A stretch of DNA of 64,000 bases from Stenotrophomonas sp. SY1 (GTDB taxonomy: Bacteria > Pseudomonadota > Gammaproteobacteria > Xanthomonadales > Xanthomonadaceae): positions 1,426,001-1,490,000 of the forward strand of contig NZ_JAJOYR010000001.1 of assembly GCF_021202945.1 (NCBI RefSeq). Reading direction: 5' to 3'. The notes beneath the pieces are model-generated. The model did no database searches and had not been told where the DNA came from. It was given only the letters and a program-made list of their open reading frames with translations. The position numbers and the translations under genes are program-made. Positions 8,725 through 20,531 of this stretch are shown here, piece after piece (positions within the stretch are counted from its first letter, which is position 1; each line of letters begins with the position of its first letter).

Positions 8725-11478
8725 TCAGAACTTCTGCTTGTACTGCATGTACATGAAACGGCCCGGCAGGTCGTACTGCGGGTCGAACATGTTGTACGAG
8801 GTGCTGTAGGAAACCGGCGGGTCGCGATCGAACAGGTTGTTCGCACCGACCGACACGATGGCGTTCCACGGGGTGCTGTAGCGAACCTGCAGATCGTTGT
8901 AGACCGTGGTGCCCATGTGGTTGCGCAGACGAGCCGCATCCGAGCAGTAGGTGGTGTTCATGTCGTCATCACCGAAGTCGCACGACTCGGTCAGGCCGGA
9001 CATGTAACGCATACCCCAGGTAGCGCCGAAGTTGCCGTACTCCCAGCCCAGGTACAGGTTGGCGCGGATACGCCAGTACGGGTCCTGATCCAGGTAACGG
9101 CCCTGCAGCTGCTCGAACTCGGATTCCTTGGTTGCCTGGCGCTCCCACTTCGACAGGTAGGTGCCGTCGAAGTTGATCGAGAACTGGCCAACCGAAGTTT
9201 CCGGCAGACGGTAGCTGGCCGACAGATCCCAGCCTTCCACCTTGTAGGCAGCCAGGTTCATCAGCTGCTGGCGAACGTTGGTGATGTAGTACGCCTGGTC
9301 GGCGTAGTTGGGATCACGCGTGATCAGGGAGCAGTAGGTTGCAGCTTCGGCATCCGAACCGGCGTAGCACTTGTCCAGGATGAACTGGGCTTCCGGACGG
9401 GTGATGGCATTGTCGATCTTGATCTGCCACCAATCCAGGCTGACGTTCAGGCCTTCGACAAAGCTCGGGCTGTACACGAAGCCCAAGGTCTTGCTCGTGG
9501 AGGTTTCCGGCTGCAGGTCCGGGTTCGAAGCCCAAGTCCACGGCTCCAGCGTCTGCTTGGTGCTGGTGCCAGCGCCCGGCTGCGTGAAGTCGGTCGGCAC
9601 GCCCTGGTCGCCACAGCGCTTGGCAACGGTCGGGTTGCCAAGCTGCAGGGCGCAAGGATCGGCGTAGCTTTCGAACGAGTCACCATCACCGGCATACAAG
9701 TTGCTGATGCTCGGTGCGCGGAAGCCTTCGCTGTAATTGCCGCGGACCATCAAGTCATCAATCGGCTTCCAGCGGAAACCAAACTTGTTGTTGATGGTCT
9801 CGCCGAAGTTGCTGTAGTCAGACAGGCGGGTTGCCAGACTGAAATCCAGCAGCTTGGCGCCGGGCAGGTCAGCAAGGACCGGGATCGACAGTTCGACGAA
9901 GAACTCGTTCAGATCGTACGAGCCCTTGGTCGGCTTGGCGCCGTTGCCGGTGCTCAGGCCCGATGCGATGAAGGCGTCCGGGTCGAACTGGCCGCTCTCT
10001 TCGCGGTACTCATAACCGGCAGCGAAGGCCAGTGGGCCGGCCGGCAGCTTGACGATCTCGCCGCTGATGTTGGCGGTGTAACCCTTGGAGACGACCGACG
10101 CGGAGTCGTGCGCAGTGAAGGACGTGTAATCCAGTGCTTCCTGCGAGATCGATCCACGGTCACCCAGAGCGTTTACCGGCACGCAGCCCGGGATGACGTC
10201 TCCGCCCTTGGAGGTGACGCACACGGGCACGCCGTTGCGCATTTCCGACGGGCCGTAGGCATTCTCGAGGTTGGCGAGGTTGAACAGACCATACGTCAGG
10301 TCGTTCTGGTCGGTCTTGTCGTAGCGGTAGCCGGCATCCCAATCGAAGGTGCGGTCGGCAAATTCGAAGAAGCCTTCGAGGCCGCCAAAGAAGTGCCAGT
10401 TCTTGACATTCTGGTTGAAGGAACGGCCGCCGGTTTCGATGAAACGACGATTCACGCCGGTGAGATCAACACCGGTCGGGTTGTACATGCTGTCCTTGCT
10501 CAGGGCCATGCTGGTCACCGGCATGGCGGCCAGCAGCTGCTCGGACTTGCGCTCGTTGTACATGGCTTCCGTACGGAAGGTCACGTTGTCGGTGACGTTG
10601 TACGTGCCCTGTGCAAACAGCGACGTACGCTCGTTCGGAGTCAGCAGGTAGTTGTCCGGGGCGGTGTTGTAGCCGTGCGTGTTGGCAACGTACGGGGTTT
10701 CCACGCCGTTGATGATCACGTAGCGCTTGCCGCCACGGAGGTAGGAGCCCGGGAAACCGGTGCCGGACTGGCCGCTGAAGAACGGCGGGCCACCTGCCGA
10801 GATCTTGCGATCGCCGGCCATCACTTCCTTTTCGTTCACGTAGGACGCGCCGATGGTCACGCTGGCGCGGTCGGTCGTGGTGCCGATGGTGAAGTCGTAG
10901 GCCTGACGGTCGCCGTCGCCATCGGAGTACTGACCCACGTAGGCGTTGGCTTCAGCGCCTTCGAAGTTCTGCTTGGTGATGACGTTGACCACGCCAGCGA
11001 TGGCATCCGAGCCGTAGATCGTCGAGGCGCCGTCCTTGAGGACTTCGATGCGTTCAACCATCGAAACCGGAATGGTGTTCAGATCGACGCTGCCGTCCAG
11101 ACCGGTGGTCCAGCGACGGCCGTTGACCAGCACCAGGGTGCGTGAGCTGCCCAGGTTGCGCAGACTGATGCCGGCCGAGCCATCACCGCCGTTGTTGAAG
11201 GTGCGGTTGAGGGCGGCGCCATTGGCCGAGATGCGCTGCAGGATGTCGGCGATCGAGGTGACGCCCTGCTTTTCGATGTCCTGGCGCGACAGCGTCAGAA
11301 CCGGCTGGGACGTTTCGACGTCGGCGCTCTTGATTCGGGAACCGGTGACCTCGATGCGGTCGAGATTGGTGGCGCCGGCTTTCTCGGCTTCCTGCGCAAA
11401 AGCGATGCCGCTGGTGCCGGCACTGGCGACGAGCGCCAGTACGACCGCGTCACGCAGTTTGGTGGTCTTGCAATTCAT
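8725..11478 (-). CDS. TonB-dependent outer-membrane receptor
   Basis: A 917-residue receptor. It has a Sec signal peptide of about 29 residues ending near GIAFAQ, a TonB-box-like [11 protein letters not shown] segment, the plug domain ([10 protein letters not shown]-type region with [11 protein letters not shown] and [28 protein letters not shown]), and a long beta-barrel ending in F (MYMQYKQKF), the usual C-terminal barrel signal. The ATG at 11478 places the signal peptide at the start. Proteins of this class are expanded in Xanthomonadaceae and import siderophores, carbohydrates or peptides. No FUR box, sugar enzyme or inner-membrane transporter lies next to it, so the substrate is open. 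Confidence 0.92.
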   Translation of the reverse strand: MNCKTTKLRDAVVLALVASAGTSGIAFAQEAEKAGATNLDRIEVTGSRIKSADVETSQPVLTLSRQDIEKQGVTSIADILQRISANGAALNRTFNNGGDGSAGISLRNLGSSRTLVLVNGRRWTTGLDGSVDLNTIPVSMVERIEVLKDGASTIYGSDAIAGVVNVITKQNFEGAEANAYVGQYSDGDGDRQAYDFTIGTTTDRASVTIGASYVNEKEVMAGDRKISAGGPPFFSGQSGTGFPGSYLRGGKRYVIINGVETPYVANTHGYNTAPDNYLLTPNERTSLFAQGTYNVTDNVTFRTEAMYNERKSEQLLAAMPVTSMALSKDSMYNPTGVDLTGVNRRFIETGGRSFNQNVKNWHFFGGLEGFFEFADRTFDWDAGYRYDKTDQNDLTYGLFNLANLENAYGPSEMRNGVPVCVTSKGGDVIPGCVPVNALGDRGSISQEALDYTSFTAHDSASVVSKGYTANISGEIVKLPAGPLAFAAGYEYREESGQFDPDAFIASGLSTGNGAKPTKGSYDLNEFFVELSIPVLADLPGAKLLDFSLATRLSDYSNFGETINNKFGFRWKPIDDLMVRGNYSEGFRAPSISNLYAGDGDSFESYADPCALQLGNPTVAKRCGDQGVPTDFTQPGAGTSTKQTLEPWTWASNPDLQPETSTSKTLGFVYSPSFVEGLNVSLDWWQIKIDNAITRPEAQFILDKCYAGSDAEAATYCSLITRDPNYADQAYYITNVRQQLMNLAAYKVEGWDLSASYRLPETSVGQFSINFDGTYLSKWERQATKESEFEQLQGRYLDQDPYWRIRANLYLGWEYGNFGATWGMRYMSGLTESCDFGDDDMNTTYCSDAARLRNHMGTTVYNDLQVRYSTPWNAIVSVGANNLFDRDPPVSYSTSYNMFDPQYDLPGRFMYMQYKQKF

Positions 11479-11666
11479 TGGGTCTCTCTCTCTGCCAAGT
11501 GGACTTGGGTGTTGCTTGGTGTGGCCCAGGGTGTGGTCGAAAGGCGACCCCAATCCCCCGGGCTGAGACCGATAGTACTTGCGCCTGCAAATAAATTAAA
11601 GATTGGTTAATGATTTGCGTGGTGGCCATGAAATTCGGCAAAGTGCTGATTTGACAGGCAGAAACG

Positions 11667-11692
11667 AAAAACGCCCCGGAAGGGGCGCTTTT
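11667..11692 (-). terminator. Rho-independent terminator
   Basis: GC-rich palindrome GCGCCCC-TTCC-GGGGCG, flanked on the minus strand by a run of Ts, 24 bases after the stop of the 11716-12573 gene. It separates that gene from the TonB receptor gene downstream. Confidence 0.85.
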
Positions 11693-11715
11693 GCTGACAT
11701 ATTTTGTAATTCTTA

Positions 11716-12573
11716 TTACAGATCCTGCTCGTAACGGACGTACGGAATTGCCCCGTCGTCATTGCTCTCATTGCGGGGCGAGAATGGATTCTTGCCGCGG
11801 GTGATCACGTTTTCGGCGCCGACAGTGAGCTGGCCACTCCAAGGCGTGCGCCAGGTGATGCCCAAGCCCAGGCCTTCCCATTTGCCGCTCTGGCCAGGGG
11901 CGTCGACGACGCGGCCGATGACGTTGGCGCTGAACGGGCCGTAGCCGCCGCCCACGCTCAGGGTCTTGCTGTCCCACTGATCGACGACGGCCGGGGCGGC
12001 ATCGCTGAGCGGTACCAGCCGTGCCTTGGCGTAGGTGCCGCCGATGGAGACAAAGCCTTCACGGCCGATGTTCTTCTGGCCGAATACGGTCAGGTCGTTC
12101 TGCTCCATCCGTGCAGAGCCGGCACGGTTGCCGCCCGCCAACCAGGCCGGCAGCGTATCGCGGCCGGTGCCAGCGGTGACGCCGATGCGGCCGCCGGGAC
12201 GGTTGAAGGCGGTGGTGGCCGAGAGACGACGGCCATCATTGTCATCGTCGTCGTCACCCAGGCTGGCGAGCATGCAGTGGCTGGCCAGCCCGCCGATGCT
12301 GGTGCCGCGGCTGCTGTTGCACAGCAGGCCGAGCGAATCGCCCGAGGACAGGCCAAAGGCCGCATCAAGCGAGCTGCGGCCGAAATTCCAGCGTGCACCG
12401 GCCCGCTGTTCGCCGGTCGGTTCCAGATACAACAGGGCTTCGACCTTGCCGCTGCCCCGGTTCCAGACCGGAATGACGGTGTCCGTTGCCTTGGGCGTGC
12501 TCTGGGCATGCGCACCCGTGACCGCGCCCAGGGCGATCATCAAGGCTAGTGGCAGGCGCAGGAAAGCGTTCAT
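11716..12573 (-). CDS. Secreted or outer-membrane protein of unknown function
   Basis: A 285-residue protein with a clear signal peptide (residues 1-23, cleavage after AHA). The mature part alternates short glycine-rich and amphipathic stretches (GGGYGPFSANVIGRV, GLGLGITWRTPW, QLTVGAENVITRG), as in a small outer-membrane beta-barrel, and contains an acidic run DDDDDND near residue 105. I do not recognise a family. It ends with its own terminator and is transcribed towards the TonB receptor. A barrel or porin-like role is inference only. Confidence 0.65.
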   Translation of the reverse strand: MNAFLRLPLALMIALGAVTGAHAQSTPKATDTVIPVWNRGSGKVEALLYLEPTGEQRAGARWNFGRSSLDAAFGLSSGDSLGLLCNSSRGTSIGGLASHCMLASLGDDDDDNDGRRLSATTAFNRPGGRIGVTAGTGRDTLPAWLAGGNRAGSARMEQNDLTVFGQKNIGREGFVSIGGTYAKARLVPLSDAAPAVVDQWDSKTLSVGGGYGPFSANVIGRVVDAPGQSGKWEGLGLGITWRTPWSGQLTVGAENVITRGKNPFSPRNESNDDGAIPYVRYEQDL

Positions 12574-12691
12574 GGACTCAGTCGGACCCGGAAAGCACCG
12601 GGAAGTTCCCAGTGCGTGAGCGCTCGATCCTATGTCGTTTATGGTTTCTTAACAAGTCTCCGCCCTCCCCAGAACGCAACTCGCTAGACCG

Positions 12692-13594
12692 TTACTGCAG
12701 CCGCTCAGGAGCCGGCTGGTTGACGGGTGTGGACCTGAACAATACGCCGAATTCGGTCAAAGGGAAGTGATATTCCTGGCCGCAGAACTCGCAGCGCACA
12801 TCGACCTGGCCGGTGGCCTCGGCGGCGGCGCGGGCCTCCTCCTCGCCCAGCGACTGCAGCATGGCGGCCACCCGCTCACGCGAGCAGGAGCAGCCAAAGC
12901 GCAGGATCTTCTCACCCAGCAGTTCTGGATTTTCCTCATGGAACAGGCGGTGCAGCAGTTCGCTGCCGGGCAGGGCCAGCAGTTCTTCGCGGCCGAGGGT
13001 GTCGAACAGGGCGCCCGCACGGACCCAGCCGTCCTCGTCGCCCGCATCGCCCGGCAACTTCTGCAGCAGCAGGCCGGCAGCGTGCTCGCCGTCGCAGGCC
13101 AGCAGCAGGCGGGTCGGGAGCTGCTCGGAGTGACGGAAATAGTCCTCGAATGCCTCGTCCAGGCTGTCGCCGCTCAGGCTGACCAGGCTCTGGTAACGCT
13201 GCGGTTCGCGAGGGTCCAGACCGGGGTTTTCGATGGTGATGGCCAACAGGGCGTCCTCGCCCAGGGCCGACAAGGTGCTGGGAGCGTCCTGGCCTTCGGT
13301 CAGCTGCACGATGCCGCGCAGGGTGCCGGCTGAGGTGCATTCGGTGAACAGTGCACGCAGCGCCGAGCTGCTGCGCAGCTGGATGGACAGCCGCCCGTCG
13401 ACCTTGGTGTGGCCGGTGAACAGCGCTGAGGCCACGCTGGCTTCGCCCAGCAGGCGTTCCGCAGAGGCGGGATAGTCGCCGTGGGACAGGATTTCGCGCC
13501 AGCTTTCACCCAGGCGGACATGGACGCCGCGCACGCCGGCGTCGGGCAGGAGGAAGCGGACGAGGAGATCGGAGGTGTCAGTCATGGGCGGCAT
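12692..13594 (-). CDS. hslO: Hsp33 redox-regulated chaperone
   Basis: A 300-residue cytosolic holdase, activated when oxidising conditions release its zinc. The four zinc-ligand cysteines are present near the C terminus: CSC (within [11 protein letters not shown]) and CEFC (within [10 protein letters not shown]). N-terminal [18 protein letters not shown] matches the family. Start choice is between the ATG at 13594 and that at 13585; neither has a clear ribosome site. It is divergent from mtgA. Confidence 0.94.
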   Translation of the reverse strand: MPPMTDTSDLLVRFLLPDAGVRGVHVRLGESWREILSHGDYPASAERLLGEASVASALFTGHTKVDGRLSIQLRSSSALRALFTECTSAGTLRGIVQLTEGQDAPSTLSALGEDALLAITIENPGLDPREPQRYQSLVSLSGDSLDEAFEDYFRHSEQLPTRLLLACDGEHAAGLLLQKLPGDAGDEDGWVRAGALFDTLGREELLALPGSELLHRLFHEENPELLGEKILRFGCSCSRERVAAMLQSLGEEEARAAAEATGQVDVRCEFCGQEYHFPLTEFGVLFRSTPVNQPAPERLQ

Positions 13595-13658
13595 CTGCGC
13601 GAGGTGGGGCCGGTGCCGGATAATGCGCCGGACAGTGGATAGGCAAGGTGGAACTCAG

Positions 13659-14408
13659 ATGGGGGCGGAGCAGGCCGAGCGCAAGGCGCAGGCGGTGGCC
13701 GGATCAGGCCGCAGGCGGCGCGGGTGGCGGTTGTTGTTGTGGGTTCCGGTGATGCTGCTGGTAGCCAGCGTGTTGCAGGTGGTGGTGCTGCGCTTCGTGG
13801 ACCCGCCGTTCTCCACGGTAATGGTGTTCCGCCAGATGGAAGCCTGGGGGCAGGGGGACTGGAAGTTTGGCATCCATTACCAATGGCGCGACCTGGACCA
13901 GATGGCGGCCAGCGTGCCGATCTCCCTGGTCGCGGCCGAGGACCAGCGTTTCCCCGAGCATCACGGTTTCGACCTGAAGGCGATCGAGAAGGCGCGCAAG
14001 CACAACGCCGATGGCAAGCGCCTGCGCGGTGCCAGCACCATCAGCCAGCAGACCGCCAAGAACATGTTCCTGTGGCAGGGCCGCAGCTGGCTGCGCAAGG
14101 GGCTGGAGGCTTGGTACACCGTGTTGATCGAGTTGCTCTGGTCAAAGCAGCGCATCCTGGAGGTGTACGCGAACGTTGCCGAGTTCGGTGACGGCATCTA
14201 TGGCGTGCAGGCCGCTGCGCAGCAGTACTGGCACAAGGATGCCGCGCGCCTGAGCGCGGCTGAAAGCGCACGTCTGGCAGCGGTGCTTCCGGCGCCACGC
14301 CGTTACAACGCGGCCCAGCCCGGTCCTTACGTGCAGCGACGTGCAGCCTGGATCCAGCGCCAGGCCCGCCAGCTCGGCGGTGCCGGCTACATCGAGCAGG
14401 CCGATTGA
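13659..14408 (+). CDS. mtgA: Monofunctional peptidoglycan glycosyltransferase
   Basis: Family GT51 enzyme that polymerises lipid II into glycan strands in the periplasm, without a transpeptidase domain (249 residues). It has one N-terminal membrane anchor (about 18-42). The motifs [14 protein letters not shown], with the catalytic Glu near residue 94, and [16 protein letters not shown] are intact. The ATG at 13659 gives the family's standard length. The GT2 gene follows 28 bases downstream. Confidence 0.95.
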   Translation: MGAEQAERKAQAVAGSGRRRRGWRLLLWVPVMLLVASVLQVVVLRFVDPPFSTVMVFRQMEAWGQGDWKFGIHYQWRDLDQMAASVPISLVAAEDQRFPEHHGFDLKAIEKARKHNADGKRLRGASTISQQTAKNMFLWQGRSWLRKGLEAWYTVLIELLWSKQRILEVYANVAEFGDGIYGVQAAAQQYWHKDAARLSAAESARLAAVLPAPRRYNAAQPGPYVQRRAAWIQRQARQLGGAGYIEQAD

Positions 14409-14436
14409 CTATGGCGCTCTGCGTAGAATCGGCCGC

Positions 14437-15456
14437 ATGAATTCCCACGCCCGCCTCACCCTGGTCATCACTGCATTCAACGAGCAGGACGCACTGCCGC
14501 TGCTGCATCCGCGTCTGTGCGCGCAGCTCGATGCGCTGCCGGATATCGACGGGCGGATTCTCTACGTGGATGACGGCAGCAGTGATGCGACCTGGGCGGT
14601 GATGCAGGAGTTGGCTACGACCGATGCACGGGTGGCGACGCTGCGGCTTTCGCGCAACTTCGGCAAGGAGATCGCCCTCACCGCCGGCCTGGATTTCGTC
14701 GAGGAGGGCGCGGCCATCATGCTCGACGCCGACGGCCAGGATCCGCCGGAGCTGATCCCGGCATTCGTCGCGCTATGGCAACAGGGGCATGACGATGTCT
14801 ACGGCGTGCGTCTGGAGCGCGGCGGCGACGGCTGGCTCAAGCGCGCTACCGCCGCAGGTTTCTACCGCTTGATCGGGCGCTTGTCCAAGACGCCGATTCC
14901 GGCCGATACCGGTGATTTCAGGCTGCTTTCACCGCGCGCGCTGGACGGGTTGCGGCAGCTGCGTGAGCGTCAACGTTTCATGAAGGGCTTGTTCGGCTGG
15001 GTGGGCTTCCGCCGGGTGGCCCTGCCGTACCGCCGCGAGCCACGCATGGCCGGACGCAGCAAGTTCGGTTACTGGAAATTGTGGAATTTCGCGCTGGAGG
15101 GCATCACCAGCTTCTCCACCGCGCCGCTGCGCGCGGCAACCTATCTGGGGCTGCTTACCGCTGCCGGCGCATTTGGCTTCGCGGCCTGGGTCGTGGCCAA
15201 GGCCGCGTTGTATGGGGACCGGGTGGCGGGCTGGCCGACGATGATGGCGGCAATCCTGTTCCTGGGCGGGGTGCAGCTGATTGCGCTGGGCCTGATCGGC
15301 GAGTACCTGGGGCGCCTGTACATGGAGTCCAAGCAGCGCCCGTTGTACCTGGTCGACACCTGGTTGCCAGCGAACGTGGCAGTATCTGCGCCATCCGCCA
15401 GCGCAGGAGAACGCAATGCAGACCGTTCGACAGTTGCTAGGGGCCAAGTCCCCTGA
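14437..15456 (+). CDS. GT2 glycosyltransferase, polyprenyl-phosphate sugar type
   Basis: A 339-residue membrane glycosyltransferase similar to dolichyl/undecaprenyl-phosphate sugar transferases (GtrB/DPM1 type). The N-terminal GT-A domain begins with LVITAFNEQDALPLL. It has VDDGSSDATW and the metal-binding LDADGQDPPELI. Two C-terminal membrane helices follow (about 232-256 and 267-290). It would load a sugar on the lipid carrier for glycan modification; sugar and acceptor are unknown. Its 3' end overlaps the next gene by 41 bases in another frame. Confidence 0.85.
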   Translation: MNSHARLTLVITAFNEQDALPLLHPRLCAQLDALPDIDGRILYVDDGSSDATWAVMQELATTDARVATLRLSRNFGKEIALTAGLDFVEEGAAIMLDADGQDPPELIPAFVALWQQGHDDVYGVRLERGGDGWLKRATAAGFYRLIGRLSKTPIPADTGDFRLLSPRALDGLRQLRERQRFMKGLFGWVGFRRVALPYRREPRMAGRSKFGYWKLWNFALEGITSFSTAPLRAATYLGLLTAAGAFGFAAWVVAKAALYGDRVAGWPTMMAAILFLGGVQLIALGLIGEYLGRLYMESKQRPLYLVDTWLPANVAVSAPSASAGERNADRSTVARGQVP

Positions 15457-15847
15457 GATCCACGCGGTAACGCCGGATGCGGCGGTGATCCAGGCCGTCC
15501 GCCTGATGGCCGAAAAAGGCATCGGTGCGGTGCTGGTGATGGATGGCCGACGCCTGGCGGGCATCCTTTCCGAGCGCGATTACGCACGCAAGATCGTGCT
15601 GAAGGATCGCTCCTCGGCCAACACGCCGGTACGCGAGATCATGACCTCCGAGCTTGTCACCGTGGCCCCGACCGTCACGGTCGAGCAGTGCCTGGAGCTG
15701 GTGACCAACCGTCGCATCCGTCACCTGCCGGTGGTGGAGGGCGATGAAGTCGTCGGGGTGATTTCCATCGGCGACCTGGTCAAGTCGGTGATCGAGCAGC
15801 AGCGGCAGGAGCTGGGCCAGTTGCAGCAGTACATCACCGGAACCTGA
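15416..15847 (+). CDS. CBS-domain-pair protein
   Basis: A 143-residue stand-alone protein made of two CBS motifs (about 10-65 and 75-135), with typical repeats MAEKGIGAVLVMDGRRLAG and TNRRIRHLPVVEGDEVVG. Such pairs bind adenine nucleotides and modulate partner proteins. Its start lies inside the glycosyltransferase gene (41-base overlap), which implies coupled expression. No partner can be named. Confidence 0.88.
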   Translation: MQTVRQLLGAKSPEIHAVTPDAAVIQAVRLMAEKGIGAVLVMDGRRLAGILSERDYARKIVLKDRSSANTPVREIMTSELVTVAPTVTVEQCLELVTNRRIRHLPVVEGDEVVGVISIGDLVKSVIEQQRQELGQLQQYITGT

Positions 15848-15864
15848 TTCCCCGCGCGGCGGCA

Positions 15865-17826
15865 CTACCTGGCGTAGCGGCCGCCGCAGTCGACATCCTT
15901 GCCCGGGCCGGTCTCCAGGGTGGCCAGCAGTGCCGCCGGTGGGGTGATGCTGCCCAGCGTGAGCGCGATCGCGCCACGGATGCCCAGCGCCTTGAAGTCG
16001 GGGCGGAACGAGGGGTCCTTGAAACTGCCTCCGATGCGCAGCGGTGAACGCAGGGCAAGAATGCTGATGTCCTTGGGGCGTGGCCGCAGCAGCAGGTCCA
16101 GCTTCTCCTGTTTGAGGCTGATGCTGCCTTCGCCCAGCACCAGCGTGTCGGTGGTGTCGAAGGCCATCGTGCGGGTGCGCATCAGGCCATCGTCCACGGC
16201 GAAATCGGCGAAGGCACAACGCAACGGAATCTGCCGGTCGCCGGTGAACAGGAACTTCACCGATTCGGCCACATCCAATCCGGCCAGCTCCATCAGCAGG
16301 TTGCCGATGTGGCCGCGTCCCATGCCGATGGCCACCTCGCCGTCGCTGCTGCCGAGCATGGCCGCGATGGAGTTGCCATGGCCGCTCAGCTGTATCTGGC
16401 CGCTGATTCCGCCGGATGCCTGCTCGACCAGTTTTGAATCAGGAAACAGCTGGCCCAGCTGCACCTTGCGCAGGCTGGCGTTCAATGCGGTGGCGATCTG
16501 CGGGCGCCGTGCATCCATGCGGATGGTGCTACGGATGTTGCCGCCGGCCACGCCGAAATCCAGCGGTTCCAACCGCAGCAGGCCGTTATCGAGCTTGAGA
16601 TGCGCGTCCATGTCATCCAGTGGCAGCGATGGGGAATTGATGCGCTGCGCTTTCCAGCGCACGTCGGCATCCATGGCGCGCAGCTTGGTCAGGTTGTAAG
16701 CCTTGTCCGGTAGTACGGTCGGACGCGCGGCCAGACGCGCGGCCTGGGCCTTCTGTTCGGCGTTGGCCGATTCACTGCCGCCGGTGGTGGGCGGTGCGCC
16801 GATGAAGCCGGCCAGGTCATCGAAATCCAGACGCCGTGAGAGCAGGTTGGCGGTCAGGCGTGGGCGTTCGCCGGCCACGTCGATCTGCACGTCGCCGGCC
16901 AGATCGCTGTCACCGACGCGGCCGCTGAACTTTTCGTAGTGCCACCGCTGGTGATCGCGGCGGAGCCGGCCGTTCAAGCGATAGGGCGGCGATGACGGAA
17001 TGGCGATACCGATCAGTGGATACAGATCTTCCAGATCCTGCCCGCTGAGCTGGAACTGCAGGTCGAACACCTGCAGCTGGAAGGGATTTGTTAGCGTACC
17101 GCTGGCGATGGCGCGGGTGGCGCCGGCGCGTGCATCGGCATGAATCTGGAAGGGCGACTGGCTGTTGGCCAGTTCCAATGGAGATTCGGTGGTGCCGCGC
17201 AGGGTGAAGTCCGCCCCGCGCCAGCGGCCCTTGCCCTGCACCTGCAACGGCGGCGCGGCGATGGCCTGTTTCGGTGGGCCGCTCTGTACGGTGAGCTGGA
17301 CGTCGGTGCGTCCGGCTTCGTCGAGGAAGCGCAGCGTGCCCTGATCGATGTGCAGGCGCTTGAGTTGCGGTGGTTCGCCACTTCCGCTGCCGAGGAAGTC
17401 CCAGTTGCCGGGTTGGCCTTTGCGAGGGGAGGTCTGCAACAGCACCTCCGGTCGATCCAGGCGTATCTCAGGCAACTGCACGCTGCCGCGCAGCAACGGC
17501 CACAGGCGGACGTCGATTTCCACGCGCTCGGCGCTGGCCATGTGTGGTTCCCTGGCCCAGCGCGCATTGGCAAAGCGGATCGCATCGGCACGCACGATGG
17601 TGGTACGACCAAGGTCGACGTCGAGGTTGCCGATCTGCAATGCGCGCCCGGTACGCGCCAGCACTGCGCGTTCGATCGGGCCTTTGAACCAGTTCCAGTC
17701 CCACAGCAGGATCAGCGCGACGGTCGCGGCGGCCAGTACAGCCAGGACGGTCATTCCACGCTTGCCGGGGCGTTTGAGGCGCCAGCGCAACCGGCGCGGC
17801 GTATCGGGAGTGGCAGGAATGTTCAC
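15865..17826 (-). CDS. AsmA-family protein
   Basis: A 653-residue protein with an N-terminal anchor (about residues 25-42) followed by a large periplasmic region of AsmA type. This superfamily forms lipid-transfer bridges between the membranes. Recognisable parts are the N-terminal RALQIGNLDVDLGRTTIVRADAI block and the C-terminal DTTDTLVLGEGSISLKQ and IGGSFKDPSFRPD blocks. Convergent with the CBS gene (17 bases apart). The transported lipid is unknown. Confidence 0.85.
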   Translation of the reverse strand: MNIPATPDTPRRLRWRLKRPGKRGMTVLAVLAAATVALILLWDWNWFKGPIERAVLARTGRALQIGNLDVDLGRTTIVRADAIRFANARWAREPHMASAERVEIDVRLWPLLRGSVQLPEIRLDRPEVLLQTSPRKGQPGNWDFLGSGSGEPPQLKRLHIDQGTLRFLDEAGRTDVQLTVQSGPPKQAIAAPPLQVQGKGRWRGADFTLRGTTESPLELANSQSPFQIHADARAGATRAIASGTLTNPFQLQVFDLQFQLSGQDLEDLYPLIGIAIPSSPPYRLNGRLRRDHQRWHYEKFSGRVGDSDLAGDVQIDVAGERPRLTANLLSRRLDFDDLAGFIGAPPTTGGSESANAEQKAQAARLAARPTVLPDKAYNLTKLRAMDADVRWKAQRINSPSLPLDDMDAHLKLDNGLLRLEPLDFGVAGGNIRSTIRMDARRPQIATALNASLRKVQLGQLFPDSKLVEQASGGISGQIQLSGHGNSIAAMLGSSDGEVAIGMGRGHIGNLLMELAGLDVAESVKFLFTGDRQIPLRCAFADFAVDDGLMRTRTMAFDTTDTLVLGEGSISLKQEKLDLLLRPRPKDISILALRSPLRIGGSFKDPSFRPDFKALGIRGAIALTLGSITPPAALLATLETGPGKDVDCGGRYAR

Positions 17827-17957
17827 GCACCCATGGTTGCCCGCCCGTGGTGCAGGGCGCGCGAAGCGTTCATTGGCGTGGTGTGCACGTTCCGTTGTCG
17901 GAGCGTGTTGTCGCAGATGCGTGGTTGGCGGCAGTTCGCCGCCAATGCATCAGCAGC

Positions 17958-18590
17958 TCAAAGGATCTGCGCCGTTACCGAGACGAAATGACAGACGCTG
18001 CCGGCGATCACGAACAGGTGCCAGATCGCATGCGAGTACGGCAACTGTTCACGGTGGTAGAACACCGTGCCCAGCGTGTAGAAGATGCCGCCAGCGAACA
18101 ACCAGCCGATGGTCCAGCCATCCAGCGAGGCCCACATCGGTTTGATCGCGACCACCACCAGCCAGCCCATCGCGATGTAGATGGCGGTGGAGAGCTTCTT
18201 GAAGCGACCTGTGTAGAACAATTTGAAGATCACCCCGAACAAGGCCAGCACCCAGATCGCAGTGAACAGGCCCCAACCCCAGGTGCCGCGCAGGCCGATC
18301 AGGGTGAATGGCGTGTAGGTGCCGGCGATGAGCAGGTAGATCGCGCAGTGGTCGAAGATCTTCAGCCGACCTTTTGCCACCGGATGCTGGATGGCGTGGT
18401 ACAGCGTGGATGCGGTGTACAGCAGCAGCAGCGCCACGCCAAAGACGATGGCGCTGGCCAGTTGCCAGCCATCGCCGTAGATCGCTGCGAGTGTGATGAG
18501 CACCGCGCCAGCGGCCAGTGCGGTGACGGCGCCCAGGCCGTGGGTGAGGGCGCTGGCGATTTCTTCCCGGATCGATGCCGCAGTGGTCAT
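17958..18590 (-). CDS. Hemolysin III family membrane protein
   Basis: A 210-residue protein with seven predicted helices, of the HlyIII/YqfA (PAQR-like) family. Visible are EIASALTHGLGAV, LYTASTLYHAIQHP, FDHCAIYLLIAGTYTPF and a C-terminal HLFVIAGSVCHF. The conserved His and Asp/Ser residues of the metal-binding site are retained. Despite the name, haemolysis is rarely shown; a membrane-stress or lipid hydrolase role is suspected for relatives. Confidence 0.9.
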   Translation of the reverse strand: MTTAASIREEIASALTHGLGAVTALAAGAVLITLAAIYGDGWQLASAIVFGVALLLLYTASTLYHAIQHPVAKGRLKIFDHCAIYLLIAGTYTPFTLIGLRGTWGWGLFTAIWVLALFGVIFKLFYTGRFKKLSTAIYIAMGWLVVVAIKPMWASLDGWTIGWLFAGGIFYTLGTVFYHREQLPYSHAIWHLFVIAGSVCHFVSVTAQIL

Positions 18591-18769
18591 GTGAAAGATG
18601 CCGCGGGCTGGGGGGAGGCCCGATGCCAGCCATTAAAGCAGGGACGGGGAAGGGGGAACAGGGAGTTAGGCGCCAGCTTTGACTTTTGCCGCTCCCGTCC
18701 CACTCCATTCGAGGCAGAAGCGGTGCCGCAGCCTCCGCTTTCACCAATCCCTGTTTCCTGTTCCGCGCG

Positions 18770-20374
<1,605 letters not shown>

Positions 20375-20450
20375 GGCAGGCGCGCCCGCCCGGGCGCATC
20401 AGTAAACGAATGAACCGGCGATTATACCTGCCGGCAGGCGATCTGCTCCG

Positions 20451-20518
20451 GTAGTGCTGGGCTCTGCTCGGCAGTGGCATGCGGGGAAGGCTCCCGCGCA
20501 GCGTGGCTGCGCTCTACC
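20451..20518. repeat. SMAG-type REP pair
   Basis: Two GTAG-headed palindromes, head to head. A GTAGTGCTGGGCTC...GCTCGGC unit is at 20451-20472, and the inverted unit ending GCGCTCTACC at 20496-20518. It lies in the gap between the M23 peptidase gene and prfC. Confidence 0.7.
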
Positions 20519-20531
20519 TGGGCGGGGCTGT

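Noticed and set aside
8716-11145. An 809-codon open frame opposite the TonB receptor gene
   Set aside because: Antisense shadow of a receptor with complete signal peptide, plug and barrel.
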